Below, piece after piece: positions 63,087 through 64,000 of a stretch of DNA of 64,000 nt. The notes beneath the pieces are model-generated. The model was not told where the DNA came from. It did no database searches and was given only the letters and a program-made list of their open reading frames with translations. Position numbers and translations under genes: made by a program. Source of the DNA: Alphaproteobacteria bacterium (GTDB taxonomy: Bacteria; Pseudomonadota; Alphaproteobacteria; Rhodobacterales; Rhodobacteraceae); the NCBI GenBank assembly GCA_030425395.1, contig JAUIAS010000019.1, positions 1-64,000 on the forward strand, written 5' to 3'. The stretch's first letter is position 1. Every line of letters starts with the position of its first letter.

Positions 63087-63980
63087 ATGAGCACCTCGCC
63101 ACCTTCGCAGTTCACCGGATATGCCGCCGCCTGGTGCATTGTTTTTGTGTGGTCCTTCTGGTTGATCGTCAGCCGGGTGGCCGCTGACAGTGGGCTGACC
63201 ATCTATGATCTGGCCGCGATGCGCTATGGGCTGGCGTCTCTGGTGGCGGTCCCGCTGGCGATTTACTACAAACCGTGGCGGGGCCTGAGGCTGATCCAGA
63301 TCGCGGTGATCTCGTTCATCCTCGGTCCGGTGTATATCATCAGCGTCTTTGCCGGGTTTCTGTTTGCACCCGCCGCCCATGGCGGCATTTTCATGAACGG
63401 GGTCTTGCCCCTGATCAGTATCGCGCTGGGCATTGTTCTGTTCGGGGTGCGCCCCGGTGGGCGTCATGTGTTCGGATCGGTGATCATCCTTGTGTCGGCG
63501 GGGGTGCTGGCATGGGATGGCACGGTGATCAGCAGCCCGCAGGCGTGGATCGGGGACCTGTTGTTCATCCTTGGGGCGATGTTCTTTTCGTCTTACGTGC
63601 TTTTGTCCGAACGCTGGAAGCTGACGGCGATGCAGGTGATCTTTTGCGGCACGATCGTAAATGCGGTGATCTACCTGCCGATCTGGGCGTTGTGGCTGCC
63701 ATCGGGGCTGGCCGAGGCACCGTTGCAGCCGTTGTTGCTTCAGGCGGTGTATCAGGGATTTGTGCCCAACCTGATCGGGCTGATCTTTATCGCCCATGCG
63801 TCGCGGACCATCGGCAATGGGAATACGTCCTCTATCCTTGCGGCGGTCCCCGGTATTGGTGGGGTTCTGGGGATGCTGATCCTTGGAGAGGATCTGAGCC
63901 TGATCAGTGCGCTGGCGCTGGGCCTGTTGACTGCGGGATTGCTGATCAGCGTGCGCCGCCGGGTGCCTGTGCCGGCGTGA
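63087..63980 (+). CDS. EamA/DMT-family transporter
   Basis: A 297-residue, ten-helix DMT transporter beginning MSTSPPSQFTGYAAAWCIVF. The second half has GFVPNLIGLIFIAHASRTIG and GIGGVLGMLILGEDLS. It is complete within the window. It shares a 167-base divergent promoter with the EamA gene on the other strand, but the two proteins are not close copies. The substrate is unknown. Confidence 0.86.
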   Translation: MSTSPPSQFTGYAAAWCIVFVWSFWLIVSRVAADSGLTIYDLAAMRYGLASLVAVPLAIYYKPWRGLRLIQIAVISFILGPVYIISVFAGFLFAPAAHGGIFMNGVLPLISIALGIVLFGVRPGGRHVFGSVIILVSAGVLAWDGTVISSPQAWIGDLLFILGAMFFSSYVLLSERWKLTAMQVIFCGTIVNAVIYLPIWALWLPSGLAEAPLQPLLLQAVYQGFVPNLIGLIFIAHASRTIGNGNTSSILAAVPGIGGVLGMLILGEDLSLISALALGLLTAGLLISVRRRVPVPA

Positions 63981-64000
63981 TCTTATGCTGGATTGGGCTG

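Overview
The window looks like chromosome from a marine-type alphaproteobacterium of the Rhodobacteraceae (Roseobacter group). The support is a high and even GC content, four TRAP transporters (two DctPQM and two TAXI), many FCD-type GntR regulators, a FolB with a long C-terminal extension next to FolP and GlmM, and many small sugar-acid enzymes. This placement is inferred from gene content; no rRNA or marker gene set is present. I see no tRNA, rRNA or CRISPR array.

Layout. 1-0.48 kb: remnant of a broken gene at the left edge. 0.47-6.96 kb: malonate utilisation locus (GntR regulator, three-gene TRAP importer, malonyl-CoA decarboxylase, malonyl-CoA synthetase) with a close match to the MatR operator. 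7.2-15.5 kb: a MarR regulator and a metallo-beta-lactamase-fold hydrolase beside a TAXI-TRAP transporter, facing tail to tail a second TAXI-TRAP transporter, followed by a GntR gene. 15.8-20.6 kb: a polyamine-type ABC importer with an Asp/Glu/hydantoin racemase, divergent from that GntR gene. 20.7-23.6 kb: two exported envelope proteins. 23.9-27.0 kb: pirin, amino-acid permease and RarD-type exporter. 27.1-31.1 kb: a 1161-residue helical-repeat protein ending in a zinc-peptidase motif, with a small partner gene. 31.2-32.0 kb: a DinB-like protein.

32.0-41.0 kb is a two-way catabolic island: SAF-domain oxidoreductase, intact transketolase, PhyH dioxygenase and AEC permease on the minus strand; split transketolase, an LtnD-like dehydrogenase and an SDR on the plus strand. 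44.5-57.0 kb is a second island: LysR, FAH-family hydrolase and GntR on the minus strand; large TRAP transporter, PhyH, UxaA-family dehydratase, Gfo/Idh, 3-hydroxyisobutyrate-type dehydrogenase, KDF-dehydrogenase-like SDR and EamA exporter on the plus strand. Its enzymes fit a non-phosphorylated route: aldonate to 2-keto-3-deoxyaldonate, then a 2,4-diketo acid cleaved by the FAH hydrolase to pyruvate and a hydroxy acid.

Between the islands (41.0-44.5 kb) is an AT-richer, foreign-looking scar: an IS110-type element with a structured leader that may be its bridge RNA, an orphan C-terminal TNT-type NAD glycohydrolase toxin module that still carries a VHNAC junction, a candidate immunity gene, and two copies of a damaged HINT segment flanking the set. 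57.0-64.0 kb returns to core functions: GAF-adenylate cyclase, folB-folP-glmM and two divergent EamA exporters.

The strongest candidates for something undescribed are the helical-repeat metallopeptidase pair (27.1-31.1 kb) and the displaced TNT toxin/immunity cassette with its IS110 element (41.4-44.4 kb).
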